From: QHXQ01 sp963788965
GTDB taxonomy: Bacteria; Acidobacteriota; Blastocatellia; Pyrinomonadales; Pyrinomonadaceae
Assembly (NCBI GenBank): GCA_963788965.1
Contig: CAWBIK010000004.1
Location: 434,001 to 498,000 of the forward strand
Direction of reading: 5' to 3'
DNA: 64,000 bases
Positions within the stretch are counted from its first letter, which is position 1. Each line of letters opens with the position of its first letter. Below the pieces are notes generated by a model. The model was given only the letters and a program-made list of their open reading frames with translations, searched no databases and was not told where the DNA came from. Below, piece by piece: positions 39,935-48,229 of the stretch. The translations under genes were made by a program, and so were the position numbers.

Positions 39935-42055
39935 TCAAATGTCGTCTTGCTCGACGCGGCGCACGTCTATGATCTCGGCGCGGAAGGTACGCAGGAGATG
40001 TTGCACGGCCGGGTCTTGCTCGGCCAGTTCGCGCAACTGCTGACGCTCGCGCACCGCTTCGTCTTCGCGCGTCGGCGGCGCGTCCGACTCGTTCGCGTCG
40101 CGGACGAGAACGCGCACGCCCACGTCGCGCCCCGTCAGTTCGCGGCAGATGTCGCGCAGCAATTTCATGCTGTCGGGCTTGTTGAGCGTGTCGCGCAAAT
40201 GCTTACGCTCCGGCGCGAACTCCACATACAACTCGTCGCCCGTTATGTCCGCGCGTCGCGCGCCGTCGAGCGCCGTCGCTAACAGAATTTTGCGCCGTTC
40301 TTCAAGCACGCGCTTGAGTTGTTCGACGGTCGAGTCCGCCCGGCCCGTGCTTGCGGACGCAGGCGGCTCAGGCGGTAGATCATCGCCGCGACCGGGCACG
40401 CGCCAGCCGCGCGCCGCGAACGACTTGTTATCTGTTGAGGCGGGCACGCCCGGTTTGTTGACGAGGCGGAGCGACGCGGCCGACTGTGCCGATGAAGCCG
40501 CGCTCGCAGATGGCGACGCAGGTTGAGACGGCGCGGCGGCTCTGTCTTGCGGCGACGTGCCGGCCGGCGTTTGCGTGGCTGCCGGGAGCGTCTCCCAGAA
40601 GGGCGCTTCGGCATTAGACGCGCCGGTCGTGTGCGTGGACCAATCGAGCGGGTCAGGGTTGCGCGTCGGTTCGCTCGCGCCCTGCGCCGCATAGGGCGCG
40701 GACGTTGTGGGCGGCGCGGGCGCACGCACAGGGGCGGGCGTTTCATTCATTGCGCTGGCACGCGGCGTCGAAGTGCGCGACGCGGGCGCAGCGGGACGAC
40801 CGCCACCGCCACTGCTACTGCTGCTGCGCGGCCCGCCTGCGCCACCTGCGCCGCCAGACGATGTGTTAGAGCTTGCGCTGCCGAGCGGCGCGCGGCCGGT
40901 GCGGAGTGCTTCTTCGAGCGCGCCGAGGCGTTCGATGATCTGATTGATCGGCGCGAGCCGGCGCATCTCGATCAGTTTGACGAGGCCGACTTCGAGTTGA
41001 TAGCGCGGGTGTGCGCCCTCGCGCAGTTTTTGTTCCGTCTCGGACAGGCTGTGGAAGAAACGCACGAGGTCGGATTCTGAGAACGCATCGGCGGACTTGT
41101 CGCGGCGCGCCGCGTCGTTCAACGCGCTCGCGTCGCCGCCGACTTTGGCGACGAGCAGATCGCGCAGGTGCGCCAACAGGTCGCGGCAGAAGTTGCGCAG
41201 GTCGTGCCCGCGCATGACGAGATCGTCCACGACGGCGAGCGCCTCGGCCGGTTGCTCGTTGGCGACCGCCGCGACGACGCGCGCCAACTGTTCCGCGCTC
41301 GCCAACCCAAGCGCCGCTTCAACGTCGGCGGTCGTGATCTTCCCTTCACTGAAACTGATGACTTGATCAAAGGCCGATTGCGCGTCGCGCATCGAGCCGT
41401 CGCCCGCGCGCGCGATCTCGTTGAGCGCGGCGTCGTCAACTTTGATCTGCTCGGCGTCGGCGATCAAACGCAGCCGCTCGGCGATCTTCGGCGTGGCGAT
41501 GGTACGAAACTCGAACTGTTGGCAGCGCGACAGGATCGTGTCCGGTACTTTGTGCGACTCGGTTGTCGCCATGATGAAGACGATGCGCGGCGGCGGTTCT
41601 TCTAACGTCTTGAGCAGCGCATTGAAAGCCGCGCCCGACAGCATGTGGACCTCATCGATGATGAAGACTTTGAAGCGGTCGCGCGCGGGGCGCACGGCGA
41701 CCGTATTAATGATCGCTTCGCGCACGTTGTCCACGCCCGTATTCGAGGCCGCGTCGATCTCAAGCACATCAATCGAACGCCCTTCGGCGATCTCGCGGCA
41801 CGAAGGACAGGCATCGGGGTCGGTGATCTTGCAAGGGGTCGGGGTCGGGCGGTCGGACTTGTGGCAGTTTAAGGCTTTGGCCAGCAGCCGCGCGGTCGTG
41901 GTCTTGCCGACGCCGCGCGCGCCGGAGAAGAGATAGGCGTGATGCAGGCGGTCGTGTTCGATGCCCCCGCGCAAGGTGCGCGTGATCGGCTCTTGGCCTG
42001 TGACCTCTTCAAACGTTTGCGGTCGCCACTTGCGGGCGATGACCTGATAAGCCAT
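39935..42055 (-). CDS. dnaX: DNA polymerase III subunits gamma/tau
   Basis: DnaX is the clamp-loader ATPase and scaffold of the replicase. This 706-residue protein begins MAYQVIARKWRPQTFEEVTG, with Walker A GARGVGKTTTARLLAKAL near residues 45-62, a zinc site (NC..PC..ACPSC) near 64-85, Walker B FIIDEVHML and the SRC motif LSRCQQFEF. Residues about 400-530 are a Pro/Ser/Ala-rich linker, followed by a tau-type C-terminal domain with REDEAVRERQQL. I saw no sign of programmed frameshifting. It is unlinked from ybaB-recR. Confidence 0.95.
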   Translation of the reverse strand: MAYQVIARKWRPQTFEEVTGQEPITRTLRGGIEHDRLHHAYLFSGARGVGKTTTARLLAKALNCHKSDRPTPTPCKITDPDACPSCREIAEGRSIDVLEIDAASNTGVDNVREAIINTVAVRPARDRFKVFIIDEVHMLSGAAFNALLKTLEEPPPRIVFIMATTESHKVPDTILSRCQQFEFRTIATPKIAERLRLIADAEQIKVDDAALNEIARAGDGSMRDAQSAFDQVISFSEGKITTADVEAALGLASAEQLARVVAAVANEQPAEALAVVDDLVMRGHDLRNFCRDLLAHLRDLLVAKVGGDASALNDAARRDKSADAFSESDLVRFFHSLSETEQKLREGAHPRYQLEVGLVKLIEMRRLAPINQIIERLGALEEALRTGRAPLGSASSNTSSGGAGGAGGPRSSSSSGGGGRPAAPASRTSTPRASAMNETPAPVRAPAPPTTSAPYAAQGASEPTRNPDPLDWSTHTTGASNAEAPFWETLPAATQTPAGTSPQDRAAAPSQPASPSASAASSAQSAASLRLVNKPGVPASTDNKSFAARGWRVPGRGDDLPPEPPASASTGRADSTVEQLKRVLEERRKILLATALDGARRADITGDELYVEFAPERKHLRDTLNKPDSMKLLRDICRELTGRDVGVRVLVRDANESDAPPTREDEAVRERQQLRELAEQDPAVQHLLRTFRAEIIDVRRVEQDDI

Positions 42056-42086
42056 TGTCGAATAGTTAACTGTGAAAGGTTAGTTG

Positions 42087-42461
42087 TTATCCTGTCGTTG
42101 ATCTTTCCATCAACTCGATGCGGTTGGCGAACGGATCGAAGAAGGAGAAGCGTTTGAGCCCGTTAACCTGCGGCTCGGCGCGTGTCGGTACGTTGTGCGC
42201 TTCGAGATAGGCGCGCACAGCTTCGATCTCTTCGACTTCAAACGCGGGATGGCGCTTCGACTTGTCTTGCTGCGCTTCGATGCCGATGTGCAGTTGAATG
42301 TCGGCGATCTGAAACCACATGCCGCCGTTGGCGCGCAAGGGCGCGGGCTTCTCGATCTCTGCGAGGCCGAGCAAGCGCCCGTAAAAGTCGCGCGCCTCGC
42401 TTTCCGCGCCGGGCGGGATGCAGAGTTGCACGTGGTCGAGCCGTTTGAAGTTTGGTTTCAT
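42087..42461 (-). CDS. VOC family (glyoxalase-like) protein
   Basis: This 124-residue protein begins NFKRLDHVQLCIPPGAESEARDFYGRLLG and has GGMWFQIADIQLHIGIE and GLKRFSFFDPFANRIELME, the paired beta-alpha-beta units of the vicinal oxygen chelate superfamily. His and Glu positions for a metal are present. The reaction (lyase, dioxygenase or resistance) cannot be assigned. It lies next to dnaX, 31 bases downstream of no other gene, and downstream of a large hairpin. Confidence 0.78.
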   Translation of the reverse strand: MKPNFKRLDHVQLCIPPGAESEARDFYGRLLGLAEIEKPAPLRANGGMWFQIADIQLHIGIEAQQDKSKRHPAFEVEEIEAVRAYLEAHNVPTRAEPQVNGLKRFSFFDPFANRIELMERSTTG

Positions 42462-42816
42462 GGTCTGTAGAAAAACGAAAAGAGTTGCCGCGTGGGCGGC
42501 GGCCGCTTGTTGACGCTAGGGCGGCGGTGGATTGTGCTCCAAACGCGCCCGCTGCGGCAACCCGGCCGCCGCTCAACCAGCGGCAACTCTTTTGCAGAAT
42601 TGGCCAGACTCCGGACTGACCCGCAACACACGCGGTCGTCACTACCGTTGCTCCGTTCCCGGCCTGGCGGGGTTCGCGCGGCCAACGTTGTGCGGAGCCC
42701 GAAGTCTGATAAATTGTCAAACCCGTCAAATGCGCCGTGCTAACTTGCATGCCGGCCTGACGCGAACAACTTTAACCGTTTGCGCCCGCGCTGGCAACCG
42801 GCGACGGCCGCTGCGC
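42462..42816. other. Gap with one large hairpin
   Basis: No gene-like frame is supported. The main content is the nested inverted repeat at 42478-42593 described separately; the rest, 42594-42816, shows nothing recognisable. Confidence 0.5.
42478..42593. repeat. Large nested inverted repeat, possible structured RNA or terminator
   Basis: A 14-bp perfect outer stem (42478-42491 with 42580-42593) encloses a second stem of ten GC-rich pairs (42496-42505 region with 42563-42572) and a smaller GGGCG/CGCCC pairing. The minus-strand copy ends with TTTTCGTTTTT, just before the VOC gene start. Confidence 0.5.
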
Positions 42817-43329
42817 TCACGTCCCGTTAAAACCGATGCTCATGCGGCGCAAGTTCGCGCCCGGAAACTTGCCCGTGGCTTTAACCTGCGCCAGCATCTT
42901 GTCGGCTGCGGCGCGCGTGCTGCCCGCATAGACGGCCATGAAGCGCGCGTCTGACTTAACACCCGTGTAGTAGGTCGCGCCCGGTTCGGCGCACCGCGAC
43001 GTGAAGACCTTCGCGTGCGGAAACAAGCTTTGCGCTTCCTGCCGCTCCGCTTCGGGCACGAACTTCTCACAGTCGTCGTCCGCCGTAGTCATGCTCTTGA
43101 GGATGACGGCATAGAACGACTCGCTCTCCCAGATGACGGCGTTCTGCGACAGACGAAACGGCAGATCATAAACTTCAAACTGTACGCTCGTCGGGCAACG
43201 CACGGTCGGGTCGCCGCAGACCGCGCCCTTCGTGGGTCGGCGCGCGCCACGTCGTTGCGCCGTCGCGTCGCCCACGCCCGCGACGAGCAGACAGACAAGC
43301 GCGCCCGTTAACATTGTTCGCTTGCTCAT
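42817..43329 (-). CDS. Secreted small protein of unknown function (possible SPOR-like C-terminus)
   Basis: This 170-residue protein has a signal peptide (TMLTGALVCLLVAGVGDATA) then RRGARRPTKGAVCGDPTVRC. The mid-part VQFEVYDLPFRLSQNAVIWESESFYAVILKS is followed by a strand-helix pattern and MAVYAGSTRAAADKMLAQVK resembling a SPOR-type repeat. Four to six Cys residues may form disulfides. The open frame continues to 43452 through the tRNA, but the ATG at 43329 gives the signal peptide and is preferred. Confidence 0.6.
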   Translation of the reverse strand: MSKRTMLTGALVCLLVAGVGDATAQRRGARRPTKGAVCGDPTVRCPTSVQFEVYDLPFRLSQNAVIWESESFYAVILKSMTTADDDCEKFVPEAERQEAQSLFPHAKVFTSRCAEPGATYYTGVKSDARFMAVYAGSTRAAADKMLAQVKATGKFPGANLRRMSIGFNGT

Positions 43330-43356
43330 AGGTTGGCTGTTGAACTTAAAGCGTGG

Positions 43357-43446
<90 letters not shown>

Positions 43447-43454
43447 GAACAAGC

Positions 43455-43500
43455 TGCCAGCAATGAGCCAAAGCCAAACAGCTAATTGCTAACAGCTTAT
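43455..43500. repeat. Degenerate heptad-like text near tRNA
   Basis: The leader between tRNA and promoter holds AGCTAAT, TGCTAAC, AGCTTAT at a period of seven and a facing arm CAATGAGCCAAAGCCAAACA. It is weaker than the other copies. Confidence 0.3.
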
Positions 43501-43551
43501 AATGTGAACACGTAAGCGTTGCTTCGATCTCAAACAACGCTTAGTCGGCAG

Positions 43552-43580
43552 AGCATAGCGTATCTCGTCGATTGCTGTCA
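43552..43580 (-). promoter_or_regulatory. tRNA-Ser(GGA) promoter
   Basis: On the minus strand TGACAG (43580-43575), a 17-base spacer and TATGCT (43557-43552) lie about 100 bases upstream of the tRNA. An almost identical arrangement is found at 51443-51471 before the broken tRNA, which supports real function. Confidence 0.65.
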
Positions 43581-43660
43581 CGTCAGCACGCTCAGGACAC
43601 AACAGATGTACGCAGAAAATTAAGTTGCCCTAGCGCAAGCCGCTCTGTGCGTGGTCATGC

Positions 43661-44344
43661 TCATGATCGACTTGCGCGCACACGTTGCTTGCCGTGGGCC
43701 GGCTTAACGCGATAAGCACACCTGCGGTCACCCGATACGATGTGTTCCTCACGCTCGACGCCGACGCCCGGCCCAAGCACCGCACGGAACAGATCAAGCT
43801 CCGTCGAACAGAAACCTTGACAGGCATTCGCCGCCGCGCAGATCGGGCAATGGTTCTCGATGAGCAGAAAGCTGCCGTCCGTATCCGGCTTGACCTCGGC
43901 CATGTAACCTTCTTCCGTTCGCACGCGGGCCAGTTCCTTGAGCTTCTGCGCCAACGGGGCCGCAGGCGGTATCCGGCGCACATAATCCGCCTGCTGCCGC
44001 GCACAACGCGAGACGAGCACGCGGTTCAATCCTTCGACCCCGAACGTGTCCTGCATAGCGTCGATCAGTGCGACGCTCAACTCGGCGTAGGCTTCGGTGA
44101 AGAGACGGTCGGCGTCGCGCGTCAGCCCCCAGAACTTAGCCGGCCGCCCGACCGGCACAGGCCTCTCTTCGGCCGACACCAGCCCTTCACGCTGCAACGC
44201 ATAGAGATGCTGCCGGACGGCCATGGCCGTCAAGCCGAGCCGTTCGGCGAGTTGCGCCGAGTCTAAGGGGCCGTCGGTCTTCAAAAGTTTGACGATGGCA
44301 CGACGCGTCTTGCGCTCGCCCGGCTGCTGCGTTTTCAGGCTCAT
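43661..44344 (-). CDS. SufR-like transcriptional regulator with Cys-rich sensor
   Basis: This 227-residue protein has an N-terminal DNA-binding wing (RRAIVKLLKTDGPLDSAQLA, ERLGLTAMAVRQHLYALQREGL) and a C-terminal sensor with CPICAAANACQGFC, the cysteine pattern of SufR-type regulators that bind an iron-sulfur cluster. It is divergent from the SDR gene, and a 97-base spacer holds two inverted palindromic sites, so it probably controls itself and the operon. The sensed signal is unproven. Confidence 0.8.
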   Translation of the reverse strand: MSLKTQQPGERKTRRAIVKLLKTDGPLDSAQLAERLGLTAMAVRQHLYALQREGLVSAEERPVPVGRPAKFWGLTRDADRLFTEAYAELSVALIDAMQDTFGVEGLNRVLVSRCARQQADYVRRIPPAAPLAQKLKELARVRTEEGYMAEVKPDTDGSFLLIENHCPICAAANACQGFCSTELDLFRAVLGPGVGVEREEHIVSGDRRCAYRVKPAHGKQRVRASRS

Positions 44345-44349
44345 ACATT

Positions 44350-44425
44350 GTTTCTAAAGAAATCTCTTTACAAAGTCAAGCCGCCGTGCTAGCCTCTGAC
44401 TTAGTAAAGGGTTTTCTTTAGAAAC
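44350..44425. promoter_or_regulatory. Divergent promoter pair with mirrored palindromic operators
   Basis: GTTTCTAAAGAAATCTCTTTAC (44350-44371) and its near-inverted copy (44404-44425, 19 of 22 positions) each hold TTTC-N4-GAAA. Each strand has a -35-like TTGACT or CTGACT, a 17-base spacer and TAGAAA. The operator sits over the -10 side of both promoters, so one repressor could close both. The minus transcript would start almost at the regulator ATG (leaderless or nearly so). Confidence 0.7.
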
Positions 44426-44440
44426 TAGGAGGCCACAGCA

Positions 44441-45247
44441 ATGACCATCAATCCCAATCCGGCCCGCCACGAACCAACGCAACGCAAGCTTGAAACTGAC
44501 ACGGCCGATCCGATCAACGGCGCGCGCATTGCCATCACGGGCGGCACGTCGGGACTTGGGCTGGCCCTCGTCCGCGAACTGCAACAAAGGGGCGCGCGTG
44601 TAGCGTTCGTCGCACGCACACGCGAACGCGTCGAGCGTGTGGCGCGCGAGCAGGTAGGCGCGCATGGCATCGTCGGCGACATCTCGGCCAAAGAAGACAT
44701 CTACCCTATCGCCATGCAGGTCGTCGGCGAACTCGGCGGCTTGGACGTGCTCGTCAATAACGCTTCGGACTTAGGACCTGTGCCGCTTCAGATGTTGTCC
44801 GACACCGAATGCGAAGACCTTGAGCGCGCGTTTGCTACCAACGTTATCGGCCCGTTCCGTCTGACAAAGGCGCTGATGGGCGCGTTGGCCGCTTCGGCGC
44901 GCGAGGGACGCGGCGCGGTCGTGCTGAACATCTCAAGCGATGCTGCGGTCAATGCCTATCCCCGCTGGGGCGCTTATGGCGCGAGCAAGGCCGCGCTGAA
45001 TCAACTGAGCCGCATCTGGGGCGAGGAGCACGCGGCTGACGGCGTGCGCTTCCTGTCCATTGACCCCGGCGATATGGACACGCCGATGTACGCCGCCGCC
45101 TTTCCTGATGCCGACCCTGCGACGTTGAAGCGACCGGCAGATGCGGCCCGCGAACTCGCCGCCGCCATCGCAGCCGCGCTGTCAACACGCGAAGCAACGA
45201 ACACGCCGCCCACAACCTCAGCCTTACTTGAAGGAGCAACTTTATGA
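44441..45247 (+). CDS. Short-chain dehydrogenase/reductase (SDR)
   Basis: This 268-residue NAD(P)-dependent oxidoreductase has the cofactor motif TGGTSGLG near residue 30, NNASDLG and the catalytic Ser-Tyr-Lys in NISSDAAVNAYPRWGAYGASK. It has an N-terminal extension of about 25 residues. AGGAGG upstream fixes the start. Its stop overlaps the start of the QueA-like gene by four bases, so they are translated together. The substrate is unknown. Confidence 0.88.
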   Translation: MTINPNPARHEPTQRKLETDTADPINGARIAITGGTSGLGLALVRELQQRGARVAFVARTRERVERVAREQVGAHGIVGDISAKEDIYPIAMQVVGELGGLDVLVNNASDLGPVPLQMLSDTECEDLERAFATNVIGPFRLTKALMGALAASAREGRGAVVLNISSDAAVNAYPRWGAYGASKAALNQLSRIWGEEHAADGVRFLSIDPGDMDTPMYAAAFPDADPATLKRPADAARELAAAIAAALSTREATNTPPTTSALLEGATL

Positions 45248-46461
45248 TCGCCGCCGATCAACCTGTCCAACGTTCGCCGCAAGCTAAACTCTTGGTCGTC
45301 GATGCGCGCAGGCAGATCGACCACGTGCCGCGCTCGGCCTTCGTCGAATTCTTGCGTCGCGCCGATCTTGTGATCGCTAACGACGCGGCGACCTTGCCCG
45401 CGAGCTTACAGGGCGTGCATGTCGCAACGGGCGCACCCGTCGAGGTGCGGCTCGCCGGTCGGCCTTCGCTCAGGTCCGAAGATGTCGGGCGCTTCAGCGC
45501 AGTGGTCTTTGGCGCGGGCGACTTTCGCACACGCACGGAGGACCGGCCCGCGCCGCCGCCTTTAGCGACCGGCGACCGGCTCACACTCGGGCCGCTACGC
45601 GCGACGGTCGAGCATCTGTTAGGCCACGCACGGCTCGTGTCGCTGCTCTTTGATGGTGCGCCTGATGAGGTCTGGGCGGGTCTTGCGCGCCACGGCCGGC
45701 CGATCCAATACGCGCACGTGCCTGTGCCGCTTGCGCTCTGGGACGTGTGGACGCGCATTGCCGGCCCGCCCGTCGCGTTCGAGCCACCGTCGGCGGGCTT
45801 CGCGCTCGACTGGCACGCGCTGGCCGCGATGCGCGCGCGCGGGGCGGAGTTTGCGACGATCACCCATGCCGCTGGCATCTCGTCCACGGGCGACGCCGAA
45901 CTCGACCGCCTCTTGCCCTTCGACGAACCTTATCGCATTCCTGCGGCGACGGCCCGTGCGATTCGGCGCGCGCGTGCGCGTGGCGGTCGCGTCGTCGCCA
46001 TCGGCACGAGCGTCGTGCGCGCGCTTGAAGACGCGGCAACGGGCGACGGTCAGGTGCGGGCGGGCGCAGGGCTGGCGACACAACATCTCGGCCGCACGAG
46101 TCGTCTGCGCGTTGTCGATGCGATTCTGTCCGGCACGCACGAACCGGGCACAAGTCACTACGAGTTGCTGCGCGCCTTCCTCGACGATGCGACGCTGCAA
46201 CGCACGAGCGTTGAGTTGGACGCGCGCGGCTATCGCACGCACGAGTTCGGCGACTCGGTTTTGATCGAGCAGCGCGCGCGCACGCACTTTGAGGTCGCGG
46301 CGGGCGCACACTACACTGAGCAACAGGAGACGCAAACGTTAGCGACAAAAAAGAGATGGCTGAACAGGCACGTAAGAAGATTCGTTGGTCGTCCGCGTGG
46401 GGCGATGCACGCGAGTTGGTGTGGGCACATCGCAAGCGGCTGGCACTCGGCGCGGTGCTAA
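45244..46461 (+). CDS. QueA-like S-adenosylmethionine:tRNA ribosyltransferase-isomerase paralog
   Basis: This protein resembles the queuosine enzyme QueA: LVIANDAATLPASLQGV, HLLGHARLVSLLFDG, the HAAGISSTGD-like segment, GGRVVAIGTSVVRALE and GTHEPGTSHYELLRAF. The opening is shorter than in true QueA and it sits in an SDR operon, so it may act on another substrate. The open frame runs 106 bases into the next gene. Removing one A from the run near 46349 would end it at a TGA near the next ATG, so the true C-terminus is probably shorter. Confidence 0.75.
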   Translation: MIAADQPVQRSPQAKLLVVDARRQIDHVPRSAFVEFLRRADLVIANDAATLPASLQGVHVATGAPVEVRLAGRPSLRSEDVGRFSAVVFGAGDFRTRTEDRPAPPPLATGDRLTLGPLRATVEHLLGHARLVSLLFDGAPDEVWAGLARHGRPIQYAHVPVPLALWDVWTRIAGPPVAFEPPSAGFALDWHALAAMRARGAEFATITHAAGISSTGDAELDRLLPFDEPYRIPAATARAIRRARARGGRVVAIGTSVVRALEDAATGDGQVRAGAGLATQHLGRTSRLRVVDAILSGTHEPGTSHYELLRAFLDDATLQRTSVELDARGYRTHEFGDSVLIEQRARTHFEVAAGAHYTEQQETQTLATKKRWLNRHVRRFVGRPRGAMHASWCGHIASGWHSARC

Positions 46462-48203
46462 TGATCGTCAATCAAGCGATGGGGTTGGTGCTGCCCGCAT
46501 CGACCAAGTATCTGATCGACGAAGTGATCGTTAAAGGCCGCACGGCGCTGCTCTGGCAGATCGCGCTGGCAGCGGGCGCGGCGACGCTGGTGCAAGCCGT
46601 CACATCGTTCAGTCTGTCGCAGGTGTTGGGCGTCGCGGCGCAACGCGCCATCACGGAGATGCGCAAGAAAGTGCAAGCGCAGATCGCGCGGCTGCCGGTC
46701 AGTTATTTCGATTCGACCCAGACCGGCAAACTCATCTCGCGGATCATGAACGATGCCGAGGGCATACGCAATCTGGTTGGGACGGGACTGGTGCAACTGG
46801 CCGGGAGTTTCATCACGGCGGTCGTCGCGCTCTGCGTCCTGTTCTGGCTCAACTGGCGGCTGACTGCGATCACGATGCTGGTCCTCGGTCTGTTCGGCGG
46901 CGCGCTGGCTTACGCCTTCACGCGGCTCAGACCTTTGTTCCGCGAGCGCGGCGAGATCATGGCGCAACTCACGGGGCGGCTGGCCGAATCGCTGGGCGGC
47001 ATCCGCATCGTCAAAGCCTACACGGCCGAGAAGCGCGAGGAACTGACCTTCGCGCGCGGGGCGCACAAGTTGTTTCGTAACATCGCCCGGTCAATGACCG
47101 GCGTGTCTGCAACAACCGCTTTCTCGTCGGTCGTTATCGGCGCGGTCGGGGTGGTGATGATACTGGTCGGCGGGCGTTCGGTCGTGACGGGCGTAATGAC
47201 GCTCGGCGACCTGTTCATGTATGTCCTGTTCACGGGCTTGATGGCAATGCCGCTCATTCAGTTCGCGGCTATCGGGACGCAGATCACGGAAGCCTTCGCG
47301 GGGCTTGAACGCATCCGCGAGGTGCTGAGCATGGCGACCGAAGACGAAGAAGATGCGACGCGCGCGCCGCTCGCGGACGTGCGCGGCGAGATCGAGTTCG
47401 AGCATGTGTCGTTCGAGTACGACGCGGGCGTGCCTGTGCTCAAGGATGTCTCCTTCAAAGCTGCCGCCGGTTCGACGACGGCGCTCGTCGGTTCAAGCGG
47501 TTCGGGCAAGAGCACGTTGACGAGTCTCGTGATGAACTTCAACCGGCCCGCCACCGGCACGATCAAGATCGACGGGCAGGATTTGCAGACGCTCAAGCTG
47601 CGCGACTTTCGTTCTTATCTCGGCGTCGTCATGCAGGACAACTTCCTGTTCGACGGCACGGTCGCGGACAACATCGGCTTCTCCAATCCGCACGCCACGC
47701 GCGCGGAGATTCAAGCTGTGAGTCGCATCGCGCACTGTGAAGAGTTCATCGAAAAGTTTGAGCAGAAGTATGACACGATCGTCGGCGAGCGCGGCGTGAA
47801 ACTATCCGGCGGGCAGCGCCAGCGCATCGCCATCGCGCGCGCCATCCTCGCCGATCCGAAACTGCTCATCTTAGACGAAGCAACTTCCAGCCTCGACAGC
47901 GAAAGCGAAGCTTTAATTCAAGACGGCTTGCGTAAGTTGCGACGCGGGCGCACGACCTTTGTGATCGCGCATAGGCTCTCCACGATCCGCAGCGCCGATC
48001 AGATTCTCGTCCTTGAAGGCGGCGAGATCGTCGAACGCGGCACGCACGAAGAACTGCTCGCGGCCGACGGTCGTTACAAGCAACTCTACGACAAGCAGTA
48101 CAAGTTCGAGCGCGATCAGTTCATCAATCCCGGCGAGGATTTCACGCCCGCGCCGCCGCAAAGCATGCGTGCGGGCGTGCCGCCGCGTCTGTCTAATTTA
48201 TAG
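46356..48203 (+). CDS. ABC transporter, fused permease-ATPase (MsbA-like)
   Basis: This 615-residue half-transporter has six membrane helices in residues about 25-330 and an ATPase domain with Walker A GSSGSGKST near 378, signature LSGGQRQRIA near 481 and Walker B LLILDEATS. The EAA-like loop region ISRIMNDAEGIRNLVG and Q-loop VMQDNFLF are present. It works as a homodimer in export of lipids, drugs or peptides; the substrate is unknown. It overlaps the QueA-like frame and is probably the last gene of the SDR operon. Confidence 0.92.
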   Translation: MAEQARKKIRWSSAWGDARELVWAHRKRLALGAVLMIVNQAMGLVLPASTKYLIDEVIVKGRTALLWQIALAAGAATLVQAVTSFSLSQVLGVAAQRAITEMRKKVQAQIARLPVSYFDSTQTGKLISRIMNDAEGIRNLVGTGLVQLAGSFITAVVALCVLFWLNWRLTAITMLVLGLFGGALAYAFTRLRPLFRERGEIMAQLTGRLAESLGGIRIVKAYTAEKREELTFARGAHKLFRNIARSMTGVSATTAFSSVVIGAVGVVMILVGGRSVVTGVMTLGDLFMYVLFTGLMAMPLIQFAAIGTQITEAFAGLERIREVLSMATEDEEDATRAPLADVRGEIEFEHVSFEYDAGVPVLKDVSFKAAAGSTTALVGSSGSGKSTLTSLVMNFNRPATGTIKIDGQDLQTLKLRDFRSYLGVVMQDNFLFDGTVADNIGFSNPHATRAEIQAVSRIAHCEEFIEKFEQKYDTIVGERGVKLSGGQRQRIAIARAILADPKLLILDEATSSLDSESEALIQDGLRKLRRGRTTFVIAHRLSTIRSADQILVLEGGEIVERGTHEELLAADGRYKQLYDKQYKFERDQFINPGEDFTPAPPQSMRAGVPPRLSNL

Positions 48204-48229
48204 CGGGCGCGATCAATCGACGGATTAGT

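Noticed and set aside
39935..42055. Programmed frameshift in dnaX to make a shorter gamma subunit
   Set aside because: I did not find an A-run with a following hairpin in the expected region; the C-terminal domain reads through in one frame.
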